Shown: positions 7,325-14,757, counted from the stretch's first letter. The stretch is 22,041 bases of DNA from an uncultured Spirochaetales bacterium (GCA_934277975.1 CAKQWE010000011.1:1-22041); one strand, 5' to 3'. Made by a program: numbers and translations. Notes: generated from the letters alone by a model not told the origin.

Positions 7325-8616
7325 TACTTCCTCCTCCCTCTCATGAACTTCTTGCCTTCCCTGTTGTTGGCGACAAGAGGTCTATGGGCAGGACATACGT
7401 ATGCACAGCATCCGCATTCCATGCACTGTGCCACATCCTCCCTCTTGAGTATGGCCTCCCTTTCGTCCTCATCGTCAATGTCCAACGCTCTGGCGAACTC
7501 CACAGGGTTCAGGTTGAGAGGACAGGCCTCCACGCACTTTCCGCAGTGCAGGCATGCAGTTGGCTCTATGACGACGGAATCCTTTAGATCCATGGCGACA
7601 AGGGCGCTTGTAGCCTTGACGACCGGCTCATCCAAGGAAGCGACGGCACGTCCCATCATTGGACCGCCGTCAAGGACGCGCCCAGGCTGGGTCTTGAAAC
7701 CACCGCACTGCTCAAAGCAGTACTCCATGCTCGTTCCAATTGGTACGATTATGTTCTTTGGAGTCTTGACCGCGGAACCGTCTACGGAGATGCACTTGTC
7801 AACAAGAGGCATTCCGGTCTCGAAGAACCTTGCCATCTTGGCAAGTGTCGTAACGTTTGTGATGATGACACCAAGGGATGCAAGTCTCTGACCTGCAGCT
7901 ACGACCTTTCCGGTTGCATTCCACAAAAGGACCTGCTTTGCGCCCTGAGGATATACGCTCTTTAGAGGCTTCACGATGACCGCAGGGTCGTCCTTGAAGA
8001 CCTCTGTAAGGTGGGCTATGGCCTCCGGCTTGTTCTCCTCTATTCCAATGACATATTCCTTGGAACCTGCGAACCTCTTGAGGATCTCAATGCCCTGCTT
8101 GATATGCTCTGCATCCTCCACCATGGTACGGTTGTCTGCGGTGCAGTACGGCTCGCACTCGGCGCCGTTGATGAGGATGGTCTCAATCTTGTTCTTCCTA
8201 AGGGCCTCCCACTTTCCATGAAGTGGATATGCAGCTCCTCCAAGGCCAACGATGCCTGATCTGCGGCATCCATCAAGGAAATCATCCAAGGTCTCAAGCT
8301 TTGGAGCCTTCATTTCAGGATCCTTCTCCATCTTGCCATCGCTCTTGATGGAAACGGACTTCTCGCTCACTGCGATTACCGTTCCTGACACCGATGCATG
8401 TATTGGAGACGAAACCCTACCCTCTCCCTCCTTGGCGACAAGCTGTCCAAGATAGACATGGTCGCCAACGGAAACAACCGGTACGGCAGGAACTCCGGAA
8501 TGCATCGACATTGGAAGAGTCACAGACTCCGGTGGAGCAACAATCTCAGAATGCATGTTCTGCGTCGCCTTGCAATGAGGCACATGCACAGCTGATATCT
8601 TTCTTTTGAAAAGCAT
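7324..8616 (-). CDS. rnfC: Rnf complex NADH-binding subunit RnfC
   Basis: The peripheral cytoplasmic subunit that binds NADH and FMN and carries two [4Fe-4S] clusters. Seen here: a family N-terminus with VTLPMSMHSGVPAVPVVSVG, a glycine-rich nucleotide motif GIVGLGGAAYP (about 121-131), INGAECEPYCT (about 149-159), and near the end two complete ferredoxin motifs, C355xxC358xxC361xxxC365P and C398xxC401xxC404xxxC408P. Length is 430 aa, normal for the family. The ATG at 8616 has AAGGAGGG (8626-8633) 9 bases upstream. It is the first gene of the long operon and lies about 90 bases from a predicted transcription start. Its usual ferredoxin-side partner, RnfB, is absent from the operon. Confidence 0.97.
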   Translation of the reverse strand: MLFKRKISAVHVPHCKATQNMHSEIVAPPESVTLPMSMHSGVPAVPVVSVGDHVYLGQLVAKEGEGRVSSPIHASVSGTVIAVSEKSVSIKSDGKMEKDPEMKAPKLETLDDFLDGCRRSGIVGLGGAAYPLHGKWEALRKNKIETILINGAECEPYCTADNRTMVEDAEHIKQGIEILKRFAGSKEYVIGIEENKPEAIAHLTEVFKDDPAVIVKPLKSVYPQGAKQVLLWNATGKVVAAGQRLASLGVIITNVTTLAKMARFFETGMPLVDKCISVDGSAVKTPKNIIVPIGTSMEYCFEQCGGFKTQPGRVLDGGPMMGRAVASLDEPVVKATSALVAMDLKDSVVIEPTACLHCGKCVEACPLNLNPVEFARALDIDDEDEREAILKREDVAQCMECGCCAYVCPAHRPLVANNREGKKFMRGRRK

Positions 8617-8625
8617 CGATCAATG

Positions 8626-8633
8626 CCCTCCTT
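8626..8633 (-). promoter_or_regulatory. Ribosome binding site of rnfC
   Basis: The minus strand reads AAGGAGGG here, 9 bases before the rnfC ATG. It is the strongest ribosome site of the operon. Confidence 0.8.
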
Positions 8634-8712
8634 ATTTTGATTTCAAAACAAAAGGCGCAACCGCATTGGAAAGGAACCACCCCAAGCAGGCTTCGCCGCA
8701 ACTCACTACACT

Positions 8713-8741
8713 ATTATAGTGCACCGTTCATCTTATCACAA
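8713..8741 (-). promoter_or_regulatory. Promoter of the rnf-eet-ecf operon
   Basis: On the minus strand a -35 box TTGTGA (8736-8741) is followed after exactly 17 bases by a perfect -10 box TATAAT (8713-8718). The -35 box lies only 8 bases past the apbE stop codon, so the rnf run has its own promoter but can also receive read-through from apbE. The -10 box is the centre of a 13-base perfect palindrome, CACTATAATAGTG, which could be a repressor site. The leader to rnfC is about 90 bases long and shows no riboswitch I recognise. Confidence 0.7.
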
Positions 8742-9867
8742 GTTTTTCCAATCCAGAAGTGTATTTCACCTCTCCGTCATGGAAAACCCAAACGCACTGC
8801 ACATCCCCCAGCCTTTGCACAAGCTCAAGCCCTTCTTCGTAAGGCATACAATACAGTGCCGTCGAAAGGGCATCGGCATAGCCGCTGTCCTTCGTCACCA
8901 CGCTCAAGGATGCAAAGTACTGGGCGGGCCATAGCGTGTTTGGGTCTATGATGTGCGAATACCTCACACCTCCCACGGTGAAGAACCTCTCGTATTCACC
9001 GCTTGTCACACAGGAGCAGTCGCTCAGTTCGAGACGAAGCGAAAACGAAGAGTCGGGATTTTTGGGGTCCTTTATCCCTGTCACCCAACCGCTTCCATTT
9101 GGCTTTGTACCAATTATCCTCACGTTCCCGCCAATGTTCAGCACATAGCTCGTGGCACCAATCTCCTCAAGCCATTTTGCAGCCATCTCCGTGGCATAGC
9201 CTTTGCCAATGGCACCCACATCCAACGATGCATAGGGATCCGTTATGCGTACAGTGCAGTTGGCCTCGTCTATCTCAAGGAATTCGAACCCCACATGCAA
9301 AGCCGCCTCATCCAGGACATCCTGTGTTGGGAGGTACTTCTCATCTGAAGTGCGCGCATCATGCCAAATGGAAAGCACAGACCCCATCATGACATCGACC
9401 ATTCCATTGGTAAGATCGTATATGTCCTTGCAGTAAAGAAGGAAGTCGATTAGCTTTTGATCCACTTCAACGGGGTCGCCACCGGCCATTCTGTTAACCG
9501 TACAAAGATTGTTGACACCGCTGTATTCATAGTAGATGTCGAACAGCTTGTGATATTCATCAAGGATTGCAGCAACGCCGTCAGTGCACTCGTTGAAATG
9601 CTCGTCATCGTCACCTGCATAGCTGTAGACATAGGACACAGTATCGAAGAACGAGAAGTACGCCTTGCCACGAGGTTCCACCTTGGCCTTGTCAGAAGAC
9701 GCAGACGCAGAACCATTGGATGCCTGCGTTTCGCCAAGGTTCCCAGAGTTTGTCCCGGAATTCGCCAGAGATTTCCTACTGCATCCAGCAAGCAATCCTG
9801 TAAGTAAAAGAAGGCCAAGCGCCAGCACTAGGCCGACACTTGGCATTACCTTTTTCAAAAGACCCAT
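8728..9867 (-). CDS. apbE: FAD:protein FMN transferase (ApbE lipoprotein)
   Basis: ApbE attaches FMN from FAD to threonine in flavoprotein targets outside the cytosol; here the likely targets are RnfG, RnfD and possibly the neighbouring lipoprotein. The 379-residue protein has a signal peptide with lipobox LAGC29, then a Ser/Asn-rich spacer to about 65, then the ApbE domain. Family motifs are DVGAIGKGYA (216-225), LNIGGNVRIIG (243-253), HIIDP (305-309) and the metal-binding DSGYADALST with Asp332 and Thr336. The ATG at 9867 follows the upstream stop by 3 bases. I see no clear ribosome site, so translation may be coupled; an ATG at 9846 would weaken the basic start of the signal peptide. No terminator separates it from the rnf promoter. 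Confidence 0.96.
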   Translation of the reverse strand: MGLLKKVMPSVGLVLALGLLLLTGLLAGCSRKSLANSGTNSGNLGETQASNGSASASSDKAKVEPRGKAYFSFFDTVSYVYSYAGDDDEHFNECTDGVAAILDEYHKLFDIYYEYSGVNNLCTVNRMAGGDPVEVDQKLIDFLLYCKDIYDLTNGMVDVMMGSVLSIWHDARTSDEKYLPTQDVLDEAALHVGFEFLEIDEANCTVRITDPYASLDVGAIGKGYATEMAAKWLEEIGATSYVLNIGGNVRIIGTKPNGSGWVTGIKDPKNPDSSFSLRLELSDCSCVTSGEYERFFTVGGVRYSHIIDPNTLWPAQYFASLSVVTKDSGYADALSTALYCMPYEEGLELVQRLGDVQCVWVFHDGEVKYTSGLEKLVIR

Positions 9868-9870
9868 GGA

Positions 9871-11004
9871 TTAGTTGGCGTTGTTTGCAGCCTTTGCAAT
9901 GACATCCATCATTCCAGTGATCTGGATTGAGCAGGAAGCGAAGAGCGTCTGGTCAGTCGTTACGACATAGCCAGGATGGGCTTCCTCTGCTCCTCTGACT
10001 CTGGTTGGAAGGCTTGCAACCTCAGCGGCTGTCTTGCCTGCGCAGTAGTCTTCGAATGCAGCTGCCTGCTGGAACCACTCGTTGGTAGCCTCTGAGTACT
10101 TGACCATGTTGTAGTCGTACTCAAGCTCCTTCTTCGTGCCTCTCCAGGTCTTGCCGGTGATCTCGCCATCGACATCTACTGTGAACTGTGGCTGGATTGC
10201 ATCTGTGAGAGCGGCAAGGATCTTGCCGTCCTTTCCAACGACTGCACCTGCGAACTCTGCATACATCTTGATTGAACCATCTGTATCCTCGGTTGCAACT
10301 GTGGACTCATCAGCAGTGGAGTTGATTGCAACGCCAACTGTGAACTCATCAGCTGTCGAGAATGTCTTGCCCTTTGCATCGTTGCAAGCCTTGACGACCG
10401 CTTCGACGAACTCGGTGATCTGGATGGAGCAGGAAGCGAAGAGTGTCTCGTCTGCCGTTACGACATAGCCAGGATGTGGCTCGTCTGCACCTCTGACTCT
10501 GGTCTGCATTGCCGCAACCTCGTCAGCTGTCTTGCCAACGACATAGTCCTCGAATGCATCGACCTGCTGGAACCATTCGTTGGTGGCCTCTGAGTACTTG
10601 ACCATGTTGTAGTCGTACTGGAGCTCGTACTTTGAAAGGAACTGCTTGTCTGGATCGACATCAGTCGTGCTCATCTTGTTCTGTGCGTCATCGATCTGAC
10701 AGGCAACGATCTTGCCGTTTGCATCTGTCACGACGACTGCGACGATTGCATCGTAGGCAGCTGTAGTCTCGTTGGACTGGCTGTCATCAAAGACGATGCC
10801 CATTCCAAACTTGTAGGTCTGAGCCTGCTTCGTTGCAGGAGCTTCAGTCTTGACTTCCGCAGCCGGTGTTGCAGCTGGAGCAGAAGTCGTAGTAGTTGTT
10901 GTGGTTGTTGTAGCTGTTGTGTTTGTCGTGTCAGCCTTCTTGGAGCAGGCGACGAGACAGAAAATCGAACATACAACGAGAAGAGATACCAATGCTTTCT
11001 TCAT
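9871..11004 (-). CDS. FMN-binding-like lipoprotein with internal duplication
   Basis: A 377-residue secreted lipoprotein: signal peptide with lipobox LVAC20, a Thr-rich spacer (about 26-40) that includes ten threonines in a row, then two copies of one domain (about 64-210 and 220-377). Both copies contain YDYNMVKYSEATNEWFQQ, then GKTAxEVA, TRVRGA, HPGYVVT and TLFASCSIQIT, nearly identical also at DNA level, which points to a fairly recent duplication. The fold plan (VVVTDANGKIVACQID, then a helix after the motif) resembles FMN-binding domains, but ASCSIQ stands where SGATxS would be, so no standard flavinylation threonine remains. It is probably a surface or periplasmic redox partner or flavin carrier. 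GGAGG lies 9 bases before the ATG. apbE follows by 3 bases. Confidence 0.8.
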   Translation of the reverse strand: MKKALVSLLVVCSIFCLVACSKKADTTNTTATTTTTTTTTSAPAATPAAEVKTEAPATKQAQTYKFGMGIVFDDSQSNETTAAYDAIVAVVVTDANGKIVACQIDDAQNKMSTTDVDPDKQFLSKYELQYDYNMVKYSEATNEWFQQVDAFEDYVVGKTADEVAAMQTRVRGADEPHPGYVVTADETLFASCSIQITEFVEAVVKACNDAKGKTFSTADEFTVGVAINSTADESTVATEDTDGSIKMYAEFAGAVVGKDGKILAALTDAIQPQFTVDVDGEITGKTWRGTKKELEYDYNMVKYSEATNEWFQQAAAFEDYCAGKTAAEVASLPTRVRGAEEAHPGYVVTTDQTLFASCSIQITGMMDVIAKAANNAN

Positions 11005-11061
11005 TATAAATTCCTCCGTGCTGTTTCACCCAATATATATTGAAATGAACAGCCAACTGAT

Positions 11062-11090
11062 GTGATAGCATTTTCAACCCCAAGGGTCAA
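11062..11090 (-). promoter_or_regulatory. Candidate promoter of the lipoprotein-apbE operon
   Basis: Minus strand -35 TTGACC (11085-11090), 17-base spacer, -10 TATCAC (11062-11067). The -10 match is only moderate. A perfect 12-base palindrome CAATATATATTG lies in the leader at 11031-11042, between this promoter and the gene. Confidence 0.4.
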
Positions 11091-11102
11091 CAAAGCCCAA
11101 GA

Positions 11103-11138
11103 CAAAAACGGGTACTCCAAAATCTTTGGAATACCCGT
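11103..11138 (-). terminator. Terminator of the padR-DUF1700 operon
   Basis: On the minus strand a 14-base-pair stem (arms 11125-11138 and 11108-11121, one G-U pair), loop of 3 bases, is followed by a run of T at 11104-11108. It comes 55 bases after the stop at 11194. A second perfect hairpin, GTTATGC with GCATAAC around a seven-A loop (11137-11157), abuts it on the upstream side. Read on the plus strand the large stem is followed by a weaker T run. Confidence 0.85.
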
Positions 11139-11193
11139 TATGCTTTTTTTGCATAACAAGATTCAACCAATTGCAGTTTCCTTCTATCGCCTT

Positions 11194-12420
11194 CTAGTCT
11201 ATCGAGATGTCGCCTGCAACCGTGTTTATCAGCACCTTTGCCCTGCATTCAGCGTTTCCATCACCCACCATTGTCTTCACGTACCTTGAACCGCAATCCC
11301 CGGAGCCGTCGCCAAAGCCAGAACCAAGGTTCACATCCCCTGAAAGGGTCTTGGCTTCAATGCAGGCGCCAATACCCCTTGGAAGGGTGACATCCACATC
11401 TCCTGACGTAGTATGGACATCAAGCAGTTCGAGCTCTCCAGAAAGGTCCAGTTCACAGTCCCCTCCCTTGGTATCCACCTTGACCTCCAAGGCCTCTCCT
11501 GCGAAATCGACGTCCCCGTTCACAGCTGAAAGCTCCACCTTTCCAAACGAAGACCCTGCGACATTGAAGTCTCCGCTCACGGTGTTTACCTTGAAGGCGT
11601 TTGCCTTGACACCATAGATCTCAACGTCTCCATTCGTGGACTTCACTGAAATGTCTGCAAACCTGGAGTCCTCCATCGAAAGGTCTCCCGACAACACCTC
11701 AATGGAGACATCGTCTATGCTTGACTTCTCGACCTTTAGATCCCCGTTGTGGGAATTGAACGATGCGCTTGAGAAAGTGCAGTCCTCAAACGAGCAGTCG
11801 CCATTCACCGTGGCGCATGTAATGGACTTGACATCGACCTTGCTGCAATCTATATCTCCTGTCGAAGTAGTGATGTACACAGAGTCAAACCCCTTTGGGA
11901 CCTTCACCGTCAACGTGTTCTCAACCGTTACATGGAACTTGAGAAGCCCATTGAGGAAGCTCGTCACACCAGTACCCTTTATGGGCTTCACTTCAAGATG
12001 AAGGACATCCCCTACTTCATAGTCATAGAAGTAGTGGAGGTTGGTATCGCCGGTCTCCGAATACTTTGCATGCACTTCATCGTTGCAGGAGGGGACGAGC
12101 TCCACATCCGCATCAAGGGAATTGATGACCACCTTCCTGATGGCGCTTGAGCCCTTGCAGTCCTGACTGTAGTCCCACACAGGCCTTGAAGCCTCAGAGG
12201 AATCGGCCTTATGGGGCCCCTCGCATACGTCCTCGGCGGGAATGCTGTCTATCATGTCCTGGATGTCCCCCAGCTCCGCGATTATCTCCTCTTCGCTCCT
12301 ACCCTGCCTGAGCCCTTCGTCGAAATGCTCGTTGTAGTCCTCGATTATCTCATTTCTTGTCTCTTCATTGAACCTGTCAAGCCTAGAGGCAAGCTCCTTC
12401 ATGTATTCCTTTCTGCTCAT
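11194..12420 (-). CDS. DUF1700 (HAAS) plus DUF4097 beta-repeat protein
   Basis: A 408-residue protein. Residues 1 to about 65 (MSRKEYMKELASRLDRFNEE, then a GRSEEEIIAELG stretch) form a helical DUF1700/HAAS domain typical of proteins controlled by a PadR partner. From about 90 to the end the sequence is DUF4097-like, with about a dozen short strands each marked by a Gly-Asp turn (STGD, VNGD, HNGD, LSGD, TNGD, VSGD, TSGD, VAGD), suggesting a beta-helix. I see no signal peptide or membrane span, so it appears cytoplasmic or carried by another protein. The ATG at 12420 has AAGGAG 8 bases upstream. It follows padR by 23 bases and ends in a strong terminator. Function is unknown; envelope stress or regulation is a guess from the pairing. 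Confidence 0.85.
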   Translation of the reverse strand: MSRKEYMKELASRLDRFNEETRNEIIEDYNEHFDEGLRQGRSEEEIIAELGDIQDMIDSIPAEDVCEGPHKADSSEASRPVWDYSQDCKGSSAIRKVVINSLDADVELVPSCNDEVHAKYSETGDTNLHYFYDYEVGDVLHLEVKPIKGTGVTSFLNGLLKFHVTVENTLTVKVPKGFDSVYITTSTGDIDCSKVDVKSITCATVNGDCSFEDCTFSSASFNSHNGDLKVEKSSIDDVSIEVLSGDLSMEDSRFADISVKSTNGDVEIYGVKANAFKVNTVSGDFNVAGSSFGKVELSAVNGDVDFAGEALEVKVDTKGGDCELDLSGELELLDVHTTSGDVDVTLPRGIGACIEAKTLSGDVNLGSGFGDGSGDCGSRYVKTMVGDGNAECRAKVLINTVAGDISID

Positions 12421-12443
12421 AGCCAACTCCTTGCACCAAACTG

Positions 12444-12770
12444 CTATACCGTACCATTTGCATCGACTTCTATGAGGCTCTGCACTGCACGTGTGAAAGC
12501 CTCCCACTCTTCCTTGAGCTGGACCTGCCTGGCCCTACCCTTCTCTGTGAGCCTGTAGTACTTCCTCGCCGGCCCCGCACCCGAATCAACAAGATACGTG
12601 GTCACAAGTTCGTCCTCCTTCAGCTTCCTGAGGATGGGGTACAACGTCCCGCCTGCAATGGTCATCGTCCTTGAAATGTTCTCCGTCAACTCGTAGCCGT
12701 ACCGGTCCTCGCCCACAAGCTGAGACAGAACACAGATCTCCAACGCACCTTTCTTATATTGTGCATTCAT
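12444..12770 (-). CDS. PadR family transcriptional regulator
   Basis: A 108-residue winged-helix repressor. GALEICVLSQLVGEDRYGYELTENI, GGTLYPILRKLKEDELV and RKYYRLTEKGRA (helix, recognition helix and wing) are the PadR hallmark; the C-terminal helix after about residue 80 serves dimerisation. The ATG at 12770 is preferred because GGAGGT lies 7 bases upstream; the ATG two codons earlier would sit right on that site. It forms an operon with the DUF1700/DUF4097 gene. A near-palindrome over its own -35 box suggests self-repression. Ligand unknown. Confidence 0.95.
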   Translation of the reverse strand: MNAQYKKGALEICVLSQLVGEDRYGYELTENISRTMTIAGGTLYPILRKLKEDELVTTYLVDSGAGPARKYYRLTEKGRARQVQLKEEWEAFTRAVQSLIEVDANGTV

Positions 12771-12794
12771 GGTCATTACCTCCACGACGACTAC

Positions 12795-12828
12795 ACTATA
12801 ACACAAGCTATTATACATTGCAATATAC
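12795..12828 (-). promoter_or_regulatory. padR promoter with overlapping palindrome
   Basis: Minus strand -35 TTGCAA (12818-12823), 17-base spacer, -10 TATAGT (12795-12800). The -35 box is the centre of a 16-base imperfect palindrome, TATATTGCAATGTATA (12813-12828, one mismatched pair), which resembles the AT-rich dyads bound by PadR proteins. Confidence 0.6.
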
Positions 12829-12852
12829 TATTCGAAATTTTAGACCGCTATC

Positions 12853-12876
12853 CTTGAGCTTACTTTCTTGAGCTTA
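12853..12876. repeat. Direct repeat CTTGAGCTTA, two copies
   Basis: Two identical 10-base copies at 12853-12862 and 12867-12876, spaced 14 bases start to start, lie upstream of the padR -35 box and downstream of the isochorismatase-like gene. They may be a binding site; no terminator hairpin is visible in this gap. Confidence 0.4.
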
Positions 12877-12906
12877 TGATTCCAATGTTAGTTAGGACTG
12901 CAAAAC

Positions 12907-13410
12907 CTACTGCATGGTCTGCTGCATGGCATCATGAAGTGCCATGACAGAGCAGCCCTTGCTTTCATAATATGCAAGCATCTCAGGAATCTTCTTCTTG
13001 TCATAGCTGGTGATGCAGTCTTTCAGAACATGGACTACATATCCGCTTTTCACCATATTGAAACAAGTTGATTTGATGCAGGCCGTTGCATCCGCACCGG
13101 CGATATAGAACTCCTTTATGCCCCGTTCATGGATGAAAGAAGTGAACGCCTCGCTTGTCAGTACATTGCTCTTTGATTTGGTGAAGATGTGATTGGATAC
13201 GATCTTCATCTCGGGCACCAGCTCCGCTCCATGAGTACCTGGCTTGAAAGTCCTTGTCCCTTCAGACAGGTTGTTGTGTTGGATATAGACCACCCACATA
13301 TCCTCTTTTACAGCCCAATCGATGGATTCATTGACTTTTCCAATGATCTCCTTGTAGTTTTTGGTGATATCGTTTTGCAGGTCTATTACGACCAATGCAC
13401 TGTTCTTCAT
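12907..13410 (-). CDS. Isochorismatase-like cysteine hydrolase
   Basis: A 167-residue protein of the isochorismatase/nicotinamidase superfamily, which hydrolyses amides or related bonds using a Cys-Asp-Lys triad. Visible are ALVVIDLQND with Asp10, a lysine at 78 or 80 (FTKSKSNVL), and GADATACIKST with Cys111 after the usual cis-peptide region. Substrate cannot be told from these motifs; the typical nicotinamidase metal-binding DxHxxxxH stretch is not evident, only THG at 59-61. The ATG at 13410 has AAAGGGGG 8 bases upstream; an upstream in-frame start would overlap the preceding gene. It lies one base after the CPBP gene, as the third gene of the tetR operon. Confidence 0.9.
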   Translation of the reverse strand: MKNSALVVIDLQNDITKNYKEIIGKVNESIDWAVKEDMWVVYIQHNNLSEGTRTFKPGTHGAELVPEMKIVSNHIFTKSKSNVLTSEAFTSFIHERGIKEFYIAGADATACIKSTCFNMVKSGYVVHVLKDCITSYDKKKIPEMLAYYESKGCSVMALHDAMQQTMQ

Positions 13411-13411
13411 T

Positions 13412-14173
13412 TCAAAGCCCCCTTTGAGGTTCACCTCTTTGGTCTCTTGGAAGCGTCTTTGTAAGTATAAGGGTATAGACTATCGTTATGGCAATCATGA
13501 CCACGAGATGAAGGATGTGTTTTTCCATGGTAAGATCTGCATCGTTTGCGAATGTGCCCAGTATGTTTATGGCAGAGTGGGCCAAGATGCACGGAACCAG
13601 ACTTCCACCTCTGTGGAAGATTGTAACGAACAGGAAACCCACCGCAATTGCGAAAACGATCTGGCACAGATTCTCCACAAGTCCCATGCCGCTGCCGTTG
13701 AACAGATTGATTATATGCCCAATACCAAAGGTCACGCTGGAGATTATCACAGCACGTGTGATATTCTCCTCTGCAACGGCCTCGAAAAGCAAACCACGGA
13801 AGATCACCTCCTCCAAGAAACCAACAAACAGCATACACACGATGCGGCAAGCTGTTTCCAATGGCGAGTAGTTGACGGCAGCACCATTCCAAAGATTTCC
13901 CGTCGCAATGATGACAAGCGGCACGTAATAGAGGAAACGATAGGCAGGTATGGGTAACATGCAAAGGCCGTACTTGTTCTGCAACTTGTTGTTTTTGATG
14001 GAAGTGAAGAGGACAAAGGCCTGCAGGATGCAAAAAACGGCACTTGCGGAGTAGTCCACCCCTATCAATTTGTTCAAAGGGTTCGCAAAGGATTGCAGAA
14101 CACAGTAGACCACAATCCACACGATTGCAAGTTTAAGTTCGTTTTTCTGATACTTTTCATTTTGTTCTTTCAT
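13412..14173 (-). CDS. CPBP family intramembrane metalloprotease
   Basis: A 253-residue membrane protein with about seven or eight hydrophobic spans. The CPBP/Abi signature is complete: EEVIFR (Glu121, Glu122, Arg126), FGIGH (Phe149 to His153) and HSAIN (His199 to Asn203). Members are related to eukaryotic CAAX prenyl protease Rce1 and in bacteria are linked to self-immunity or regulation; the target here is unknown. It overlaps the tetR gene by 4 bases (ATGA) and precedes the isochorismatase-like gene, so the three are probably one transcript under the TetR repressor. Confidence 0.92.
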   Translation of the reverse strand: MKEQNEKYQKNELKLAIVWIVVYCVLQSFANPLNKLIGVDYSASAVFCILQAFVLFTSIKNNKLQNKYGLCMLPIPAYRFLYYVPLVIIATGNLWNGAAVNYSPLETACRIVCMLFVGFLEEVIFRGLLFEAVAEENITRAVIISSVTFGIGHIINLFNGSGMGLVENLCQIVFAIAVGFLFVTIFHRGGSLVPCILAHSAINILGTFANDADLTMEKHILHLVVMIAITIVYTLILTKTLPRDQRGEPQRGL

Positions 14174-14742
14174 ATCGTCTCATCCTGTACAGCCAAAACT
14201 GCGCCCCTATAGGCCTGTTCCAAATGGGAGTTTATGGTCTCTTCATCATATTTCAGAGAGTTGTTGGCAATGATGCTTGCATATCCATGCACGAACAAGA
14301 AAACGATTGTGAAGACCTTCTTCGTCTGGTCCATATCCATTTCCAATGATTCCTGCATGGCTGCAAGGACAGGAACAAGCTCCTCTGCATCTATAAGTTC
14401 AAGCAAAGTAGCCCCATGGAAAAAATCCGACTGGAAAAGGAAGCGGAACAATTGAGGCTCTTCCACTGCAAAGCGGATGTAATTCAACCCAATTCCCAGC
14501 ATTACGCCCTTCTGAGGGCTTTTGATATCCATAAGATATCCGGAATGGTAGCAATCAGCCTTTGCATATACCGCCCTTTTCAACTCCTCTATCGTTGCAA
14601 AATGGTACATGACCGGCTGAGTGGAGCAGTTCAGCCTTTCAGACACAGTCCTTGCATTGATGTTTCCTGCACCTGATTCTCTTGCAATCCCAAAGGCCGC
14701 ATCGACAATCATCTCCTTTGTGACTTTCGCTTTTGCAGACAT
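14170..14742 (-). CDS. TetR family transcriptional regulator
   Basis: A 190-residue repressor with an N-terminal TetR helix-turn-helix (KEMIVDAAFGIARESG, then ARTVSERLNCSTQPVMYHF ending in the recognition helix) and a variable ligand-binding C-terminal domain. The ATG at 14742 has GAGGTG 6 bases upstream. Two adjacent 16-base operator-like palindromes lie just upstream (14758-14789), so autoregulation together with the two downstream genes (CPBP protease, hydrolase) is likely. The ligand is unknown. Confidence 0.93.
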   Translation of the reverse strand: MSAKAKVTKEMIVDAAFGIARESGAGNINARTVSERLNCSTQPVMYHFATIEELKRAVYAKADCYHSGYLMDIKSPQKGVMLGIGLNYIRFAVEEPQLFRFLFQSDFFHGATLLELIDAEELVPVLAAMQESLEMDMDQTKKVFTIVFLFVHGYASIIANNSLKYDEETINSHLEQAYRGAVLAVQDETI

Positions 14743-14757
14743 GTTTGCACCTCATTG

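Noticed and set aside
8617..8727. FMN riboswitch before rnfC
   Set aside because: The leader is only about 90 bases, and I do not see the conserved AGGATATGAGG-type RFN blocks or a terminator hairpin.
10850..11065. Plus-strand Val-rich open frame
   Set aside because: It is the complement of the Thr-codon run in the lipoprotein spacer.
13431..14120. Second minus-strand open frame of 229 codons within the CPBP gene
   Set aside because: It is an alternative frame of a gene with an intact CPBP signature; it is full of Cys, His and Arg and resembles no protein family.
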